Shown here piece by piece: positions 50,791-60,377 of a stretch of DNA of 64,000 nt. The notes under the pieces were generated by a model. That model saw only the letters and a program-made list of their open reading frames with translations. It was not told the origin of the DNA and searched no databases. The translations under genes and the position numbers were made by a program. Source of the DNA: Spelaeicoccus albus (GTDB lineage: Bacteria; Actinomycetota; Actinomycetes; Actinomycetales; Brevibacteriaceae); NCBI RefSeq assembly GCF_013409065.1, contig NZ_JACBZP010000001.1:1798001-1862000 (forward strand), read 5' to 3'. Each line of letters starts with the position of its first letter. Position 1 is the stretch's first letter.

Positions 50791-51740
50791 ATGACGGCAC
50801 CCGGTCGCGCTATGCCTATCTTGGCCCGTCGGCGACGTTCACGGAGTCCGCACTGCTCCAGTTGCCGGAGGCAGCGGACGCCGAGCGGGTACCGATGCCC
50901 GGCGTCATCGAAGCGCTCGAAGCGGTACGCACTGGCGAAGTATCGGCGGCCGTGGCTCCCATCGAGAACTCGGTCGAGGGCGGTGTCAGCGCCACTCTCG
51001 ATGCCTTGATCAGTGACATGCCGCTGCAGATCATGCGCGAATTCGTGGTGCCCATCAAGTTCGTGCTGGCCGCGCGCCCGGGCGTGAAGCTGAGCGATAT
51101 CCGCACGTACGCCACCCATCCGCATGCGGAGGCCCAAACCCGACGCACAATCGGCAAACTGCTGCCGGGCGTGACGTACCTGCAGGCCGCGTCGACGGCT
51201 GCCGCGGCGGCCGGCCTCGGCGCCGATCTGGTCGGCGCGCCGTATGAAGCGGCAGTGTGCAACGAATTGGCGGCATGGCGCTACGGCCTGCACGTGGTGG
51301 CCGATAACGTCGGCGACATCGCGGACGCCGAGACCCGGTTCGTTCTGGTGTCGAAGCCGAGCCCCGTGCCGCCGCCCACCGGCGCCGACCGTACGTCGAT
51401 AGTTGCGGGCCTGCGCACTGAAGCACCCGGTGCGCTGCTGGAACTTCTCGAACAATTCGCGGCCCGCGGCGTCAATCTCACCCGGATCGAATCCCGCCCG
51501 ACTGGCGACGGCCTCGGCCTGTACCAGTTCTCGCTCGACGTCGACGGCCACATCAGCGAAGCCCGCGTCGCCGAAGCCTTGTCCGGCGTGCACCGCACGG
51601 CTCGCAGCGTCCGGTTCCTCGGGTCGTATCCGCGCGCCGACGGGCGTCGTCCGCTCATCACCGAGCAGACGACGGACGATGCGTTCGGCCGGGCGGATGC
51701 GTGGCTGGACGCCGTCTCGCACGGCTGCGAGCCGTCCTGA
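50787..51740 (+). CDS. pheA: Prephenate dehydratase
   Basis: The 317-residue monofunctional enzyme begins with RYAYLGPSATFTESALL and has VAPIENSVEGGVSATLD and the substrate-binding TRF of AETRFVLVSK. It ends in an ACT domain (GALLELLEQFAARGVNLTRI, ESRP), where phenylalanine binds for feedback control. It turns prephenate into phenylpyruvate. Its start overlaps the GT2 gene by ATGA, an unexplained coupling. Confidence 0.96.
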   Translation: MNDGTRSRYAYLGPSATFTESALLQLPEAADAERVPMPGVIEALEAVRTGEVSAAVAPIENSVEGGVSATLDALISDMPLQIMREFVVPIKFVLAARPGVKLSDIRTYATHPHAEAQTRRTIGKLLPGVTYLQAASTAAAAAGLGADLVGAPYEAAVCNELAAWRYGLHVVADNVGDIADAETRFVLVSKPSPVPPPTGADRTSIVAGLRTEAPGALLELLEQFAARGVNLTRIESRPTGDGLGLYQFSLDVDGHISEARVAEALSGVHRTARSVRFLGSYPRADGRRPLITEQTTDDAFGRADAWLDAVSHGCEPS

Positions 51741-51883
51741 CGCCGGACGTTTCACAGTGTGAGACTTCCGTCTCATTCCGTTGAGCGCGGGCGTATCGTT
51801 TTTGCGTGATGCCCGTCACCCGGGCACCCGTCCCCAGCCGCCCACCGGCGCCGCCCGGCGGATCGGTCCGAAGGAGTCCCCAC

Positions 51884-53212
51884 GTGACAAGCCAGAACAT
51901 CCCCGCCGACGATCGCACGACGTCCGGCCCGCCGCGCGAATCCGTCTTCCGTATCGCGGTGGCGAGTTTCGCCGGTACGACAATTGAATTCTTCGACTAT
52001 TACGCCTACGGCCTTGCCGCGGCGCTCGTGCTCAACAAGGCGTTCTTCCCCGACCTCAGCCCGGCGGCCGGTACGCTCGCCGCGTTCGCCACGTTCGGCG
52101 TGGCCTTCGTGGCCAGGCCGGTCGGAGCCGCGCTGTTCGGTCATTGGGGCGACCGGATCGGCCGGAAGAAGATCCTCGTCGTGTCGTTGCTCATGATGGG
52201 GCTCGCCACGTTCGCGGTCGGGCTGCTGCCGTCGTTCGCCACCATCGGCCTCTGGGCGCCGATCCTGCTCGTCGTCCTGCGCATCATCCAGGGGATCGGG
52301 CTCGGCGGCGAGTGGGGCGGAGCCGCGCTGATCGCGACCGAACACGCGCCGGAAGGCAAGCGCGGGCTGTACGCCATGTTCCCGCAACTCGGCCCGGCCA
52401 TCGGGTTCATCCTGGCGAACCTGACGTTCCTTGCCTGCCGCGTGAGCATGTCCGACCACGCATTCAACACGATCGGCTGGCGCATCCCGTTCCTCGTCAG
52501 TTTCGTCCTGGTGCTTGTCGGCCTCTACGTGCGGTTGAAGATCGCCGAGACACCGATCTTCAAGGAAGCCACCGCCAATCACGAGATCGTGCGAGCCCCG
52601 CTCGTCGAGCTTGTCAAAAATCAGTGGAAGGCGCTGTTGCTGGGTGCCGGCGGCATGATCATCCAGTACACGCTGTTCTACACGGCCACCACGTTCTGTC
52701 TGGCGTACGCCACCACCACCCTGGGCGTGAAACAGTCGACGATGCTCGTCATCGTGATGCTCGCGGTCGTCATGCTCGGCGTCGCCACGGTGTTCAGCTC
52801 GATCCTGTCCGACCGGATCGGCCGCAAACGCGTCCTGCTCATCTCGTGCGGACTCGCCGTCGTCTGGGGGCTTGCGACGTTCCCGCTGCTCGACACCGGC
52901 AACTACGTGCTGATGTGGCTGGCATTGGCCGGATGTCTGGCGCTGATGGGACTCGGATTCGGGCCGATGGGCGCCTTCCTGCCGGAGCTGTTCGAAACCC
53001 GGTACCGCTACACCGGCGCGTCCCTGTCATACAGCCTGGGCGGCGTCTTCGGCGGAGCACTGCCGCCGCTGATCGCCACCGAACTGTCGGCCAACTTCTC
53101 CAGTTGGACGATCGGGGCGATGATCTCCGTGCTAGCGCTCATCTCACTGGTGTGCATCCTCGGGCTGCCGGAAACGAAATCGTCGTCGATGCTGGCCCGC
53201 GCCTCGCGCTAA
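51884..53212 (+). CDS. MFS transporter, metabolite:H+ symporter (MHS) type
   Basis: The 442-residue, 12-helix protein shows the MHS hallmarks: GTTIEFFDYYAYGLAAALVL in helix 1, PVGAALFGHWGDRIGRKKIL in loop 2-3, and QGIGLGGEWGGAALIATEHA in helix 4. Members import organic acids, betaine or similar solutes with protons. The GTG at 51884 has AAGGAG 8 bases upstream, which decides the start; the longer frame from 51806 lacks one. Convergent with the lipid kinase gene. Confidence 0.93.
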   Translation: MTSQNIPADDRTTSGPPRESVFRIAVASFAGTTIEFFDYYAYGLAAALVLNKAFFPDLSPAAGTLAAFATFGVAFVARPVGAALFGHWGDRIGRKKILVVSLLMMGLATFAVGLLPSFATIGLWAPILLVVLRIIQGIGLGGEWGGAALIATEHAPEGKRGLYAMFPQLGPAIGFILANLTFLACRVSMSDHAFNTIGWRIPFLVSFVLVLVGLYVRLKIAETPIFKEATANHEIVRAPLVELVKNQWKALLLGAGGMIIQYTLFYTATTFCLAYATTTLGVKQSTMLVIVMLAVVMLGVATVFSSILSDRIGRKRVLLISCGLAVVWGLATFPLLDTGNYVLMWLALAGCLALMGLGFGPMGAFLPELFETRYRYTGASLSYSLGGVFGGALPPLIATELSANFSSWTIGAMISVLALISLVCILGLPETKSSSMLARASR

Positions 53213-53243
53213 GCCGCCGACCCGGTTCCGGCCGCGCCGCGCC

Positions 53244-54443
53244 TTATTGCCGGGACGTCGCCGGCGTGCTCTTTGGCGCGGGGCGCGGCCCGAGAGTGCC
53301 CAGGTTCGGCCACATGTCGAGTCGCATTTGCCGACGTTGTTCGGGAGTGGGCACCCGCACCAACAAGGCGCCGGGTTCGACCTGCATGGTCAGGGTCGAG
53401 GTGCTGCCGATCATGTCGCCGTCCAGTTGCACGTCAAGCGGCTGTTCGGCGTCAATGACGACTTTGGCGCCCTGATAGTGCTCGACCACCGGCAGGCCGC
53501 GCCGCGTGCGGAAGAGCACGCGGGCGGCCACCCCGACCCAACCGAAGTAGCCGGGCGGGGAGACGGCCATGACGTCGAGGATGCCGTCGTCGATCTTGGC
53601 GTCGGGCATCAAGTCGATACCGCCGGGCAGACGGGCGCAATTGCCGCCCAACACCGTGCGGATCTTGCGGGACATCGGTTCGCCGTCGTCCAAGCGCAAC
53701 TCGACCTTGGTACGCGGGCCGCCCAGGTTGCGCATGCCCGCTTCGAGATACGCCCACCAGCCGACGATCTGCTTCAAGTCGCTTCGCGTGCCGGCCATGA
53801 CCGTCGCATCGAATCCGATCCCGGCCAACACCAAGAACACGTGCGCCGGGTCGCCCGTACCGCCCGGCTCGCCCGTGCCGCCGTCCAGCTTGGCCAGGCC
53901 GACGTCGATGCGCCGATTCTGTCCCCACAGTGCCGTGCGAATTGCCCATTCGTGCCGGTCGACAGTCACGTCAAGATTGCGTGCCAACAGATTCCCGGTG
54001 CCCAGCGGGAGCAGGCCGAGCGCGACGTCCGTACCCGCCAGTTGCTCGGCCACAACGCGCACCGTGCCGTCCCCGCCGGCGGCGATCACGACGTCCACCC
54101 CTGCCTCGAGCGCTTCGCGGGTCTGTCCGCCGCCCGGATCGTCGACCGTCGTTTCCAGCCACAGCGGATCCTGCCAGCCCTCTTGCCGGCAGATGGCCTC
54201 GACCGTGGCACGCAGCTGCTTTGCGTCGCGCTTCGTCGGATTCATGATGACGGCGGCGCGCCGGCCCGTCCGATTTCCGCCGATCTCGATGGTCGACGTG
54301 TCGGTATGCACGGCGCGACGCAAGCTCGTCGGGCCGCCGCGGCCGACCAGTCGGCGACGCGTGACGACGCTGCCCGCAAGCACACCCAGGATCGCCACAA
54401 CGACTGCGATGGCGATCACGAGTACGAGGGGGACGGTAATCAT
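53244..54443 (-). CDS. Diacylglycerol kinase-type lipid kinase
   Basis: The 399-residue protein has an N-terminal membrane anchor (about residues 3-27) and the DAGK catalytic domain: AAVIMNPTKRDAKQLRATVE, VIAAGGDGTVRVVAEQLAGT (the GGDGT ATP motif), LGLLPLGTGNLLARNLDV, and a second domain with VFLVLAGIGFDATVM. It would phosphorylate a lipid such as diacylglycerol or undecaprenol. A TACTGT box lies 9 bases before the ATG. Confidence 0.92.
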   Translation of the reverse strand: MITVPLVLVIAIAVVVAILGVLAGSVVTRRRLVGRGGPTSLRRAVHTDTSTIEIGGNRTGRRAAVIMNPTKRDAKQLRATVEAICRQEGWQDPLWLETTVDDPGGGQTREALEAGVDVVIAAGGDGTVRVVAEQLAGTDVALGLLPLGTGNLLARNLDVTVDRHEWAIRTALWGQNRRIDVGLAKLDGGTGEPGGTGDPAHVFLVLAGIGFDATVMAGTRSDLKQIVGWWAYLEAGMRNLGGPRTKVELRLDDGEPMSRKIRTVLGGNCARLPGGIDLMPDAKIDDGILDVMAVSPPGYFGWVGVAARVLFRTRRGLPVVEHYQGAKVVIDAEQPLDVQLDGDMIGSTSTLTMQVEPGALLVRVPTPEQRRQMRLDMWPNLGTLGPRPAPKSTPATSRQ

Positions 54444-54502
54444 GGTGATGCAACAGTAACCCGCTTGGCTGAGCGGATTCTGATGAGGCGGTGCTCTCTC
54501 GG

Positions 54503-54508
54503 TAGGCT
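54503..54508 (+). promoter_or_regulatory. -10 box TAGGCT of serS
   Basis: TAGGCT is followed by 6 bases and a GTG at 54515, favouring leaderless initiation at that GTG over the ATG at 54509 which directly abuts the box. Confidence 0.5.
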
Positions 54509-54514
54509 ATGAGG

Positions 54515-55786
54515 GTGATCGATCTTCAACTCTTGCGCGACGACCCCGACAAATTCCGCGCTTCGCAGCGGGCCCGCGGCGAGGACGACTCTCTCGTCGA
54601 CTCGATACTGCGTGCCGACAAGGCACGGCGGACGACGCTGTCCGAGTACGAGAGCCTGCGCGCCGAGCAGAAATCGTTCGGCAAGCGCGTGGCGCAGGCC
54701 TCCGGCGACGAGAAGAAGGACCTCGTGGCGGCTGCCAAGGGCATGAGCGAAAAGGTCAAGACGTTGCAGTCGGACGCCGACGACGCCCAAGACGCGCTCG
54801 ACCGGCTGCTCTTCAAACTGCCCAATCTGGTGGCCGTCGGAGTGCCGTCCGGCGGCGAGGAGAACTTCGCCGTTGTGAAGACGGTCGGCGAGCCGCGCGA
54901 TTTCGACGCCGAGGGGTTCACCCCGCGCGACCATCTCGACATCGGCACGGAGCTGCACGCGATCGACACCGAACGCGGCGTGAAGGTGTCTGGTGCCCGG
55001 TTCCACTACCTGCTGGGTGTGGGCGCGCGCCTCGAACTGGCGCTGCTGACCATGGCACTGGACCAGGCAATCGCCAACGGATTCGTGCCGATGATCACTC
55101 CGACGCTGGTCAAACCCGAGGTGATGGCCGGCACTGGGTTCTTGGGCGAGCATTCCGACGAGGTGTACCGGTTGGAGGCCGACGACTTGTTCCTCACCGG
55201 CACGTCCGAGGTGGCGCTGGCCGGCTATCACTCCGGCGAGATCGTTGACCTGGACTCGGGGCCGCTCCGGTACGCCGGATGGTCGTCGTGCTATCGGCGC
55301 GAAGCCGGGTCGTACGGCAAGGACACCAAGGGCATCATCCGGGTGCATCAGTTCCAGAAGGTGGAGATGTTCAGCTACGTGCATGCCGCGGACGCCGCCG
55401 CCGAACACGAGCGCATGCTGGCCTGGCAAGAGCAGATGCTCGCCAAGTGCGAACTGCCCTACCGCGTGATCGACACGGCTGCCGGCGATCTCGGGTCGTC
55501 GGCCGCCCGCAAATACGACTGCGAGGCGTGGGTGCCGAGCCAGCACACGTACCGCGAGCTGACGTCGACGTCGAACTGCACGACATTCCAAGCCCGCCGG
55601 TTGGGTATCCGCGAACGCACCGAGCACGGCACCGAACCGGTCGCCACGCTCAACGGCACCATGGCGAACACCCGCTGGCTCGTTGCCCTTTTGGAAAACC
55701 ACCAACAAGCCGACGGATCGGTCAAGGTGCCGGCCGCCTTGCAGCCGTATCTGGGCGGCATGAGCGTATTGGAGCCGACCGCATGA
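54515..55786 (+). CDS. serS: Seryl-tRNA synthetase
   Basis: The 423-residue protein begins [20 protein letters not shown] (standard SerRS start), has the long coiled-coil tRNA-binding arm at about residues 25-105, and the class II motifs: [20 protein letters not shown] (motif 2) and [20 protein letters not shown] (motif 3). It charges tRNA-Ser. The GTG at 54515 is preferred because it follows the -10 box by 6 bases and matches the family N-terminus; an ATG at 54509 adds two residues. Its TGA overlaps the next ATG. Confidence 0.96.
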   Translation: MIDLQLLRDDPDKFRASQRARGEDDSLVDSILRADKARRTTLSEYESLRAEQKSFGKRVAQASGDEKKDLVAAAKGMSEKVKTLQSDADDAQDALDRLLFKLPNLVAVGVPSGGEENFAVVKTVGEPRDFDAEGFTPRDHLDIGTELHAIDTERGVKVSGARFHYLLGVGARLELALLTMALDQAIANGFVPMITPTLVKPEVMAGTGFLGEHSDEVYRLEADDLFLTGTSEVALAGYHSGEIVDLDSGPLRYAGWSSCYRREAGSYGKDTKGIIRVHQFQKVEMFSYVHAADAAAEHERMLAWQEQMLAKCELPYRVIDTAAGDLGSSAARKYDCEAWVPSQHTYRELTSTSNCTTFQARRLGIRERTEHGTEPVATLNGTMANTRWLVALLENHQQADGSVKVPAALQPYLGGMSVLEPTA

Positions 55787-56610
55787 GCCTGGCCGTGGAC
55801 GAGTCCGGAATACCGGCCGCCGACGCGTATCTGATCGCGCTCGACGTCGACGGAACACTCGTCGGCTACGACGGAGCGTTGAGCGAGGCCGTCCGCGATG
55901 CCGTGCAAGGCGTGGCCGGCGCCGGACACCACGTAGTGATCTCGACGGGGCGTTCGGTGGCCGGCACGCTGCCGGTGCTCGACAGCCTGTCGCTGACGTC
56001 CGGATACGCAGTGTGCGCGAACGGGTCGATGATTCTCAGGCTCGACCCGGAATACGACTCCGGCTGGGAAGCGGTGCAGGTGACGACGTTCGACCCGCGG
56101 GCCGCACTGCTTCGGCTGCGGGAGATCGCCCCGATGTCGCGGTTCATGATCGAGGACGGCGACCTGCACCGGTGGGTGACGCAAGCCTTCCCCAACAACG
56201 AGCTGTCCGGCGCCATTGACACGATGCCGTTCGAGGAGATGCTGGACAAGCGCGTCACCCGCATCGTGATGCGCGATCCCACCAAGACCGCCGCCGAGTT
56301 CGACGACGTGGTGGAGGCAAGCGGATTGCACGGGGTGAGCTATTCGGTGGGCTGGACGGCGTGGCTCGACATCGCGCCGGAAGGCGTGTCGAAAGCCAGC
56401 GCCCTGGAAACGGTACGCGATTGGCTGCAGATCGACGCCGGGCACACGTTTGCGGCGGGCGACGGCACCAACGATTTGGAGATGATCCGTTGGGCCGGCC
56501 GCAGCGTCGCCATGGGGCAGGCTCCCGACGTCCTCAAGGAGGCGGCCGCGGAGATCACCGGCACCATCGACCAGGACGGCCTGGTCGACGTGCTGGGGCC
56601 GTATCTCTGA
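55783..56610 (+). CDS. HAD-family hydrolase, Cof type (first of two)
   Basis: The 275-residue protein has the HAD motif [16 protein letters not shown], motif [11 protein letters not shown], and the late [20 protein letters not shown] (motif IV), with a C2-type cap in between as in Cof/YbiV phosphatases. It probably dephosphorylates sugar phosphates or flavin nucleotides. ATGA overlap with serS and a 1-base gap to a second HAD gene make a three-gene operon. Confidence 0.92.
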   Translation: MSLAVDESGIPAADAYLIALDVDGTLVGYDGALSEAVRDAVQGVAGAGHHVVISTGRSVAGTLPVLDSLSLTSGYAVCANGSMILRLDPEYDSGWEAVQVTTFDPRAALLRLREIAPMSRFMIEDGDLHRWVTQAFPNNELSGAIDTMPFEEMLDKRVTRIVMRDPTKTAAEFDDVVEASGLHGVSYSVGWTAWLDIAPEGVSKASALETVRDWLQIDAGHTFAAGDGTNDLEMIRWAGRSVAMGQAPDVLKEAAAEITGTIDQDGLVDVLGPYL

Positions 56611-56611
56611 T

Positions 56612-57424
56612 ATGCCCGGACCCGTGCGGCTGGTAGCCAGCGACATCGACGGCACCATTCTGACGTCGTCCGGCCTCATCCGCCCGCGCGTGATCGAAGC
56701 GCTGCACTCGGCACGGGACGCCGGCATGGCGCTGGTGTTCGTCACCGGACGGCCGACCAGGTGGCTGGGGCCCATCGAGGAGCAGATCGGCCACGCCGGC
56801 ATGGTGATCTGTTCGAACGGCAGCGTGCTGTACGACATGGAAGCCCGGCGAATCGTGTCGGCGCAAACGATTCCGGCGGCGGCCGCTCGCGCTGTGGCCG
56901 AGCGGCTGCGCAGCGAGTTCACCGAACTCGGGTTCGGCCTGGAAACACTCGACGGATACCGCGTCGACCCGGTCTACTCGCGCAACTTCCCGCCGGGCGT
57001 CAAGTGCCGCGTCGGGCAGATCGACGAGTTGCTTGCCGATTCGCCGCGCATTGTGAAGATGCTGGCGCGCTGGACCGGTGACGGCGACGAATTCCTCACC
57101 CGTGCCCGTCAAATGTTGACCGACCTCGTGACGCCTACCCATTCGAGCCCGCGCGAGGCCTTGCTGGAGATGTCGCCCCTCGGCGTCGACAAGGCGCACG
57201 CGCTGGCCGGGTACGCCAAGACGTTGGGGCTTTCCGCCGACGAGACGATCGCGTTCGGCGATATGCCCAACGACATCGAAATGCTCCGCTGGGCCGGACG
57301 CGGCTACGCCATGGCCGGCGGCCACCCCGAAGCGATCTCCGCGGCCCCGGGGTTGGCGCCTCCGATCGATGAGGACGGCGTGGCGCAAGTGCTCGAAGGG
57401 CTGCTTGCCGAAAACGTCGGCTAG
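56612..57424 (+). CDS. HAD-family hydrolase, Cof type (second of two)
   Basis: The 270-residue paralogue-like neighbour shows RLVASDIDGTILTSSGLI, LVFVTGRPTRWLGPI, and TIAFGDMPNDIEMLRWAGRG. Similar architecture to the preceding HAD protein suggests tandem duplication followed by divergence. The substrate is unknown. It starts 1 base after the previous stop. Confidence 0.92.
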   Translation: MPGPVRLVASDIDGTILTSSGLIRPRVIEALHSARDAGMALVFVTGRPTRWLGPIEEQIGHAGMVICSNGSVLYDMEARRIVSAQTIPAAAARAVAERLRSEFTELGFGLETLDGYRVDPVYSRNFPPGVKCRVGQIDELLADSPRIVKMLARWTGDGDEFLTRARQMLTDLVTPTHSSPREALLEMSPLGVDKAHALAGYAKTLGLSADETIAFGDMPNDIEMLRWAGRGYAMAGGHPEAISAAPGLAPPIDEDGVAQVLEGLLAENVG

Positions 57425-57475
57425 CCCCGTTCGCTCCGCGTGCGTGTCGGTTCGGAACGGCGACGTCGAGCCCGG

Positions 57476-57940
57476 CTAATCACCGGTGTTCAACAGCCGT
57501 TCGGCGCGGTCGACGAGGTCCAGAGCCTCGCGGACGGCGCGCACGGCCGGCTCGGCGTCCGCAGGCTCGCCGGTGCGCAGCGCCGCTCGCACCATGAACG
57601 CTGCCTGGGCGGCTTGCGCCACGGCAGTCGCGGCCCGGGACAGGTTTCGCTGGACGTCCATGAACTCCGGTGCGCCGCCCGGCAACGCCATTCCATCGGT
57701 CGGTGCAAGCCGCTCGGCCCGCACACAGATGCCGTGCACCCGGTCCGCCGCCTGACCCAAGTCGCCCGTCAACGCGGCAAGCGCTTCGCGGGAAGCGCAC
57801 GTGCCGTCGGGCTTCCGGTCGGTGTCGATGCCGCCGACGATGGCATAGAACCGGTCGACGGCGCGGCCGAACCGGTCGTGATCGTGCCGCCACGCTCCAC
57901 GCCCGAGCTCGTCCCGGCGCCGTTTGCCGAATAATGCCAT
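57476..57940 (-). CDS. Helical protein of unknown function
   Basis: The 154-residue protein begins MALFGKRRRDELGRGAWRHD and is then almost wholly Ala/Leu/Asp-rich helix with no membrane segment or recognised motif. ATG has AGGAG 5 bases upstream. It follows bpa on the same strand. I do not recognise the family; the clean start and full-length codon usage argue that it is real. Confidence 0.7.
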   Translation of the reverse strand: MALFGKRRRDELGRGAWRHDHDRFGRAVDRFYAIVGGIDTDRKPDGTCASREALAALTGDLGQAADRVHGICVRAERLAPTDGMALPGGAPEFMDVQRNLSRAATAVAQAAQAAFMVRAALRTGEPADAEPAVRAVREALDLVDRAERLLNTGD

Positions 57941-58035
57941 ATGTCTCCTGCCGGTGTTTGCGCCGCTGCCCGGCGCCCCGCCGTCCTACCGCCCCGTCGG
58001 CACCCCGGGAAGCCGCCGGCGCGATTGACCTGCGG

Positions 58036-58575
58036 CTACAGGTACTGCCCGGTGCCGGACGGATGCTCGGAGTCCGCCCCGGCCTTTTGCTTCCGAGCTG
58101 CGGCCGCCGCCATGGCCGGGTCGACCCCCGGCGGGAGCTGGCGCATTTGATTCAGCTGCGTCTGAGCGGCCATCTGCTGCGCGACAAGAGCCGTCTGGAT
58201 GCCGTGGAAAAGCCCTTCCAACCAGCCGACGAGCTGTGCTTGAGCGATCCGCAACTCCGCGTCCGACGGGGTCGCATCGTCGCCGAACGGTAGCGTGATG
58301 CGATGCAATTCATCGACCAGGTCCGGCGACAAGCCCTCTTCGAGCTCCTTGAGCGAACGCTCGTGCACTTCGGCCAGGCGCGCGCGGCCCTTGTCGTCGA
58401 GCGGCGCACCGCGTACCTCGTCGAGCAGCTGCTTGATCATTGTGCCGATGCGCATCACCTTGGCGGGTTGCGACACATCGTCGACCGGGCTGGCCTCGGC
58501 GCGTTCGGCGTCCTCGGCCTTCTCAGGCTCGCCATCGATAGTCCTGCCGGTCAATGCCTCCTCGGAATCAGTCAT
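58036..58575 (-). CDS. bpa: Bacterial proteasome activator Bpa
   Basis: The 179-residue protein contains QPAKVMRIGTMIKQLLDEVR and SDAELRIAQAQLVGWLEGLF, then HGIQTALVAQQMA, the core of the ring-forming Bpa (PafE) family. The chain ends in GQYL, the motif that docks into the 20S proteasome and opens its gate without ATP. Mycobacterial Bpa uses this to degrade unfolded proteins and the heat-shock repressor HspR. An acidic N-terminal region of about 30 residues is variable. Implies that the organism has a 20S proteasome elsewhere. Confidence 0.95.
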   Translation of the reverse strand: MTDSEEALTGRTIDGEPEKAEDAERAEASPVDDVSQPAKVMRIGTMIKQLLDEVRGAPLDDKGRARLAEVHERSLKELEEGLSPDLVDELHRITLPFGDDATPSDAELRIAQAQLVGWLEGLFHGIQTALVAQQMAAQTQLNQMRQLPPGVDPAMAAAAARKQKAGADSEHPSGTGQYL

Positions 58576-58623
58576 GATCCCATTGTGTCACTCGACGAGA
58601 GGTGCCGTCGTTCGACCGGAATC

Positions 58624-59598
58624 CTACGAGCCGAGCGTGAGCAGGACCTTGCCGACACTTGTCGAATCCTCCAGCATTTGCTGCCCGCGCGCGGCCTCGT
58701 CCAACGGCAGCCGGGCGTGGATCGTCGGGGCAACCCGCCCGGACTCGATCAGCGGCCACACTTCGGCAGTCACCTCGGCAACAATCGACGCCTTTTCCTG
58801 ATCGGGGCGTGCCCGCAGCGTCGTCCCGATCACCGCCGCCCGCTTGCCCATCAACTTGTTCAGGTCGAGTTCCGCCTTGCGCCCGCCCAAGAGCCCGATG
58901 ACGACCAGACGCCCGGACGGCGCCAACGCTTCGACGTTACGGGCCAAATATTTTGCCCCGACCACGTCAAGAATCACATCGGCCCCGTCACCCGTCCGGT
59001 CGCGCATCCGTTCGACGAAATCGTCGGTACGGTAATTGATGGCCAGTTCGACACCCAGCGGCCGGACGGCGTCCAGCTTCTCCTGGCTGCCGGCAGTCAC
59101 TGCCACATGCGCGTTGAACGCTCGGGCAACCTGGATGGCCGCGGTGCCGATCCCCGAACCGCCGCCGTGCACCAGCAACCACTCGCCGGGGCGCAAATTC
59201 GCCGTCATGAACACGTTCGAATACACGGTGCACATCACCTCGGGAAGGGCCGCGGCATCCTCGAGCGGTACGCCAGCCGGCACCGGAAGCACGTGCCCGG
59301 CATCGACGGCGACCTTCTCGGCGTATCCGCCGCCGGACAGCAGCGCGCACACCTCGTCGCCGACCTTCCACTGGTGCACGGCGCGGCCGACTGCGGCGAT
59401 CCTGCCGGAGACCTCGAGACCCGGCACGTTCGGGCCGCCGTGTGGATTGGGGTAAAGGCCCTGCCGCTGCATCACGTCGGCACGGTTGATCCCCGCCGCG
59501 ACAACGTCGATGAGCACATCGCGCTCGCCGTACTCCGGCTCCGCCATTTCGCAAGGTCGCAACGTTTTCGCGGTCTCATCGATTTCAATTGCCTGCAC
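58624..59598 (-). CDS. NAD(P)H-quinone oxidoreductase (zeta-crystallin/PIG3 type)
   Basis: The 324-residue protein is a medium-chain dehydrogenase without the zinc ligands: VLIDVVAAGINRADVMQRQG, PNVPGLEVSGRIAAVGRAVH, then the NADPH motif LVHGGGSGIGTAAIQVARAF and NYRTDDFVERMRD. This is the quinone oxidoreductase/PIG3 family. GTG start with AAAGGA 10 bases upstream. Confidence 0.93.
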   Translation of the reverse strand: MQAIEIDETAKTLRPCEMAEPEYGERDVLIDVVAAGINRADVMQRQGLYPNPHGGPNVPGLEVSGRIAAVGRAVHQWKVGDEVCALLSGGGYAEKVAVDAGHVLPVPAGVPLEDAAALPEVMCTVYSNVFMTANLRPGEWLLVHGGGSGIGTAAIQVARAFNAHVAVTAGSQEKLDAVRPLGVELAINYRTDDFVERMRDRTGDGADVILDVVGAKYLARNVEALAPSGRLVVIGLLGGRKAELDLNKLMGKRAAVIGTTLRARPDQEKASIVAEVTAEVWPLIESGRVAPTIHARLPLDEAARGQQMLEDSTSVGKVLLTLGS

Positions 59599-59641
59599 GG
59601 CTGGTCAGTCCTTTCGTTCGGTCCGTCAAGGAAATCGTGCC

Positions 59642-60274
59642 TCATCGGCGTCGCCGTCGCGTTGGCCCGATGCGTGAACGGGCCGCCGACAAATCTTCGG
59701 GTGTGTCGATGTCGTAGCACAGCCGCTCGGGTACCTCGACAAATCGGTGGCGCAAGCCGGTCAGCAAACTGCGCGCCGTCCGAAGCGACGAGTCGGCTGC
59801 CAGCACGCCGGCCAGGGTGCGACGCCGGTAAACGGCCAGCAGCGGTTGTACCGCGCCGCCGGCCCGAGCCACCGCGACGTCGAGGTTGTCGTACGTGGCA
59901 AGCGGCTGCACGAGGTCGCCGAGCACCGCCGGCGCTTCGGGCATATCGCCGGCCAGCACGGCTACCAGCGCGGCGTCCGACGGAACGGCGTCCATTCCTG
60001 CGCGAATGGCGGGGACCGGACCGCCGCCGGGCGGGTCTTCGCGGACTCGCGTCACCCGAGATTCCGGCATCTCGGCCGGTAGCTCGCGATACGGGCCCAC
60101 TACGATGATGGGCGAATCCGGGAATTGCCCGGCAACGTTCGTCAGGCACATGTTCAAGACAGTGTCCGAACCGAATCGGGCGGTCATCTTGTCCTGCCCG
60201 CGCATCCGGGAACTTTGCCCGCCGGCCAGCACGATCACCCCGAGCACATCGCGGAGAATATGTGCACGGGTCAT
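59642..60274 (-). CDS. mobA: Molybdenum cofactor guanylyltransferase-like protein
   Basis: The 210-residue protein has the MobA nucleotidyltransferase signature GVIVLAGGQSSRMRGQDKM followed by REDPPGGGPVPAIRAGMDAV, LVAVLAGDMPEAPAVL and DIDTPEDLSAAR. It would attach GMP (MobA) or CMP to the molybdenum cofactor. This could serve the xanthine dehydrogenase at the left edge, 59 kb away, or other molybdoenzymes. A CATGAT lies 6 bases before the ATG on the minus strand. Confidence 0.88.
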   Translation of the reverse strand: MTRAHILRDVLGVIVLAGGQSSRMRGQDKMTARFGSDTVLNMCLTNVAGQFPDSPIIVVGPYRELPAEMPESRVTRVREDPPGGGPVPAIRAGMDAVPSDAALVAVLAGDMPEAPAVLGDLVQPLATYDNLDVAVARAGGAVQPLLAVYRRRTLAGVLAADSSLRTARSLLTGLRHRFVEVPERLCYDIDTPEDLSAARSRIGPTRRRRR

Positions 60275-60377
60275 GTCTCAATCATGCATCGCAGCCGGCA
60301 AAGTGGCCAAAGATGCTTTTATCCCCGGCGACAATCGGCCATACTGAGCGGTAAGCGAGAGCCGAAGGAGGCCGGCG

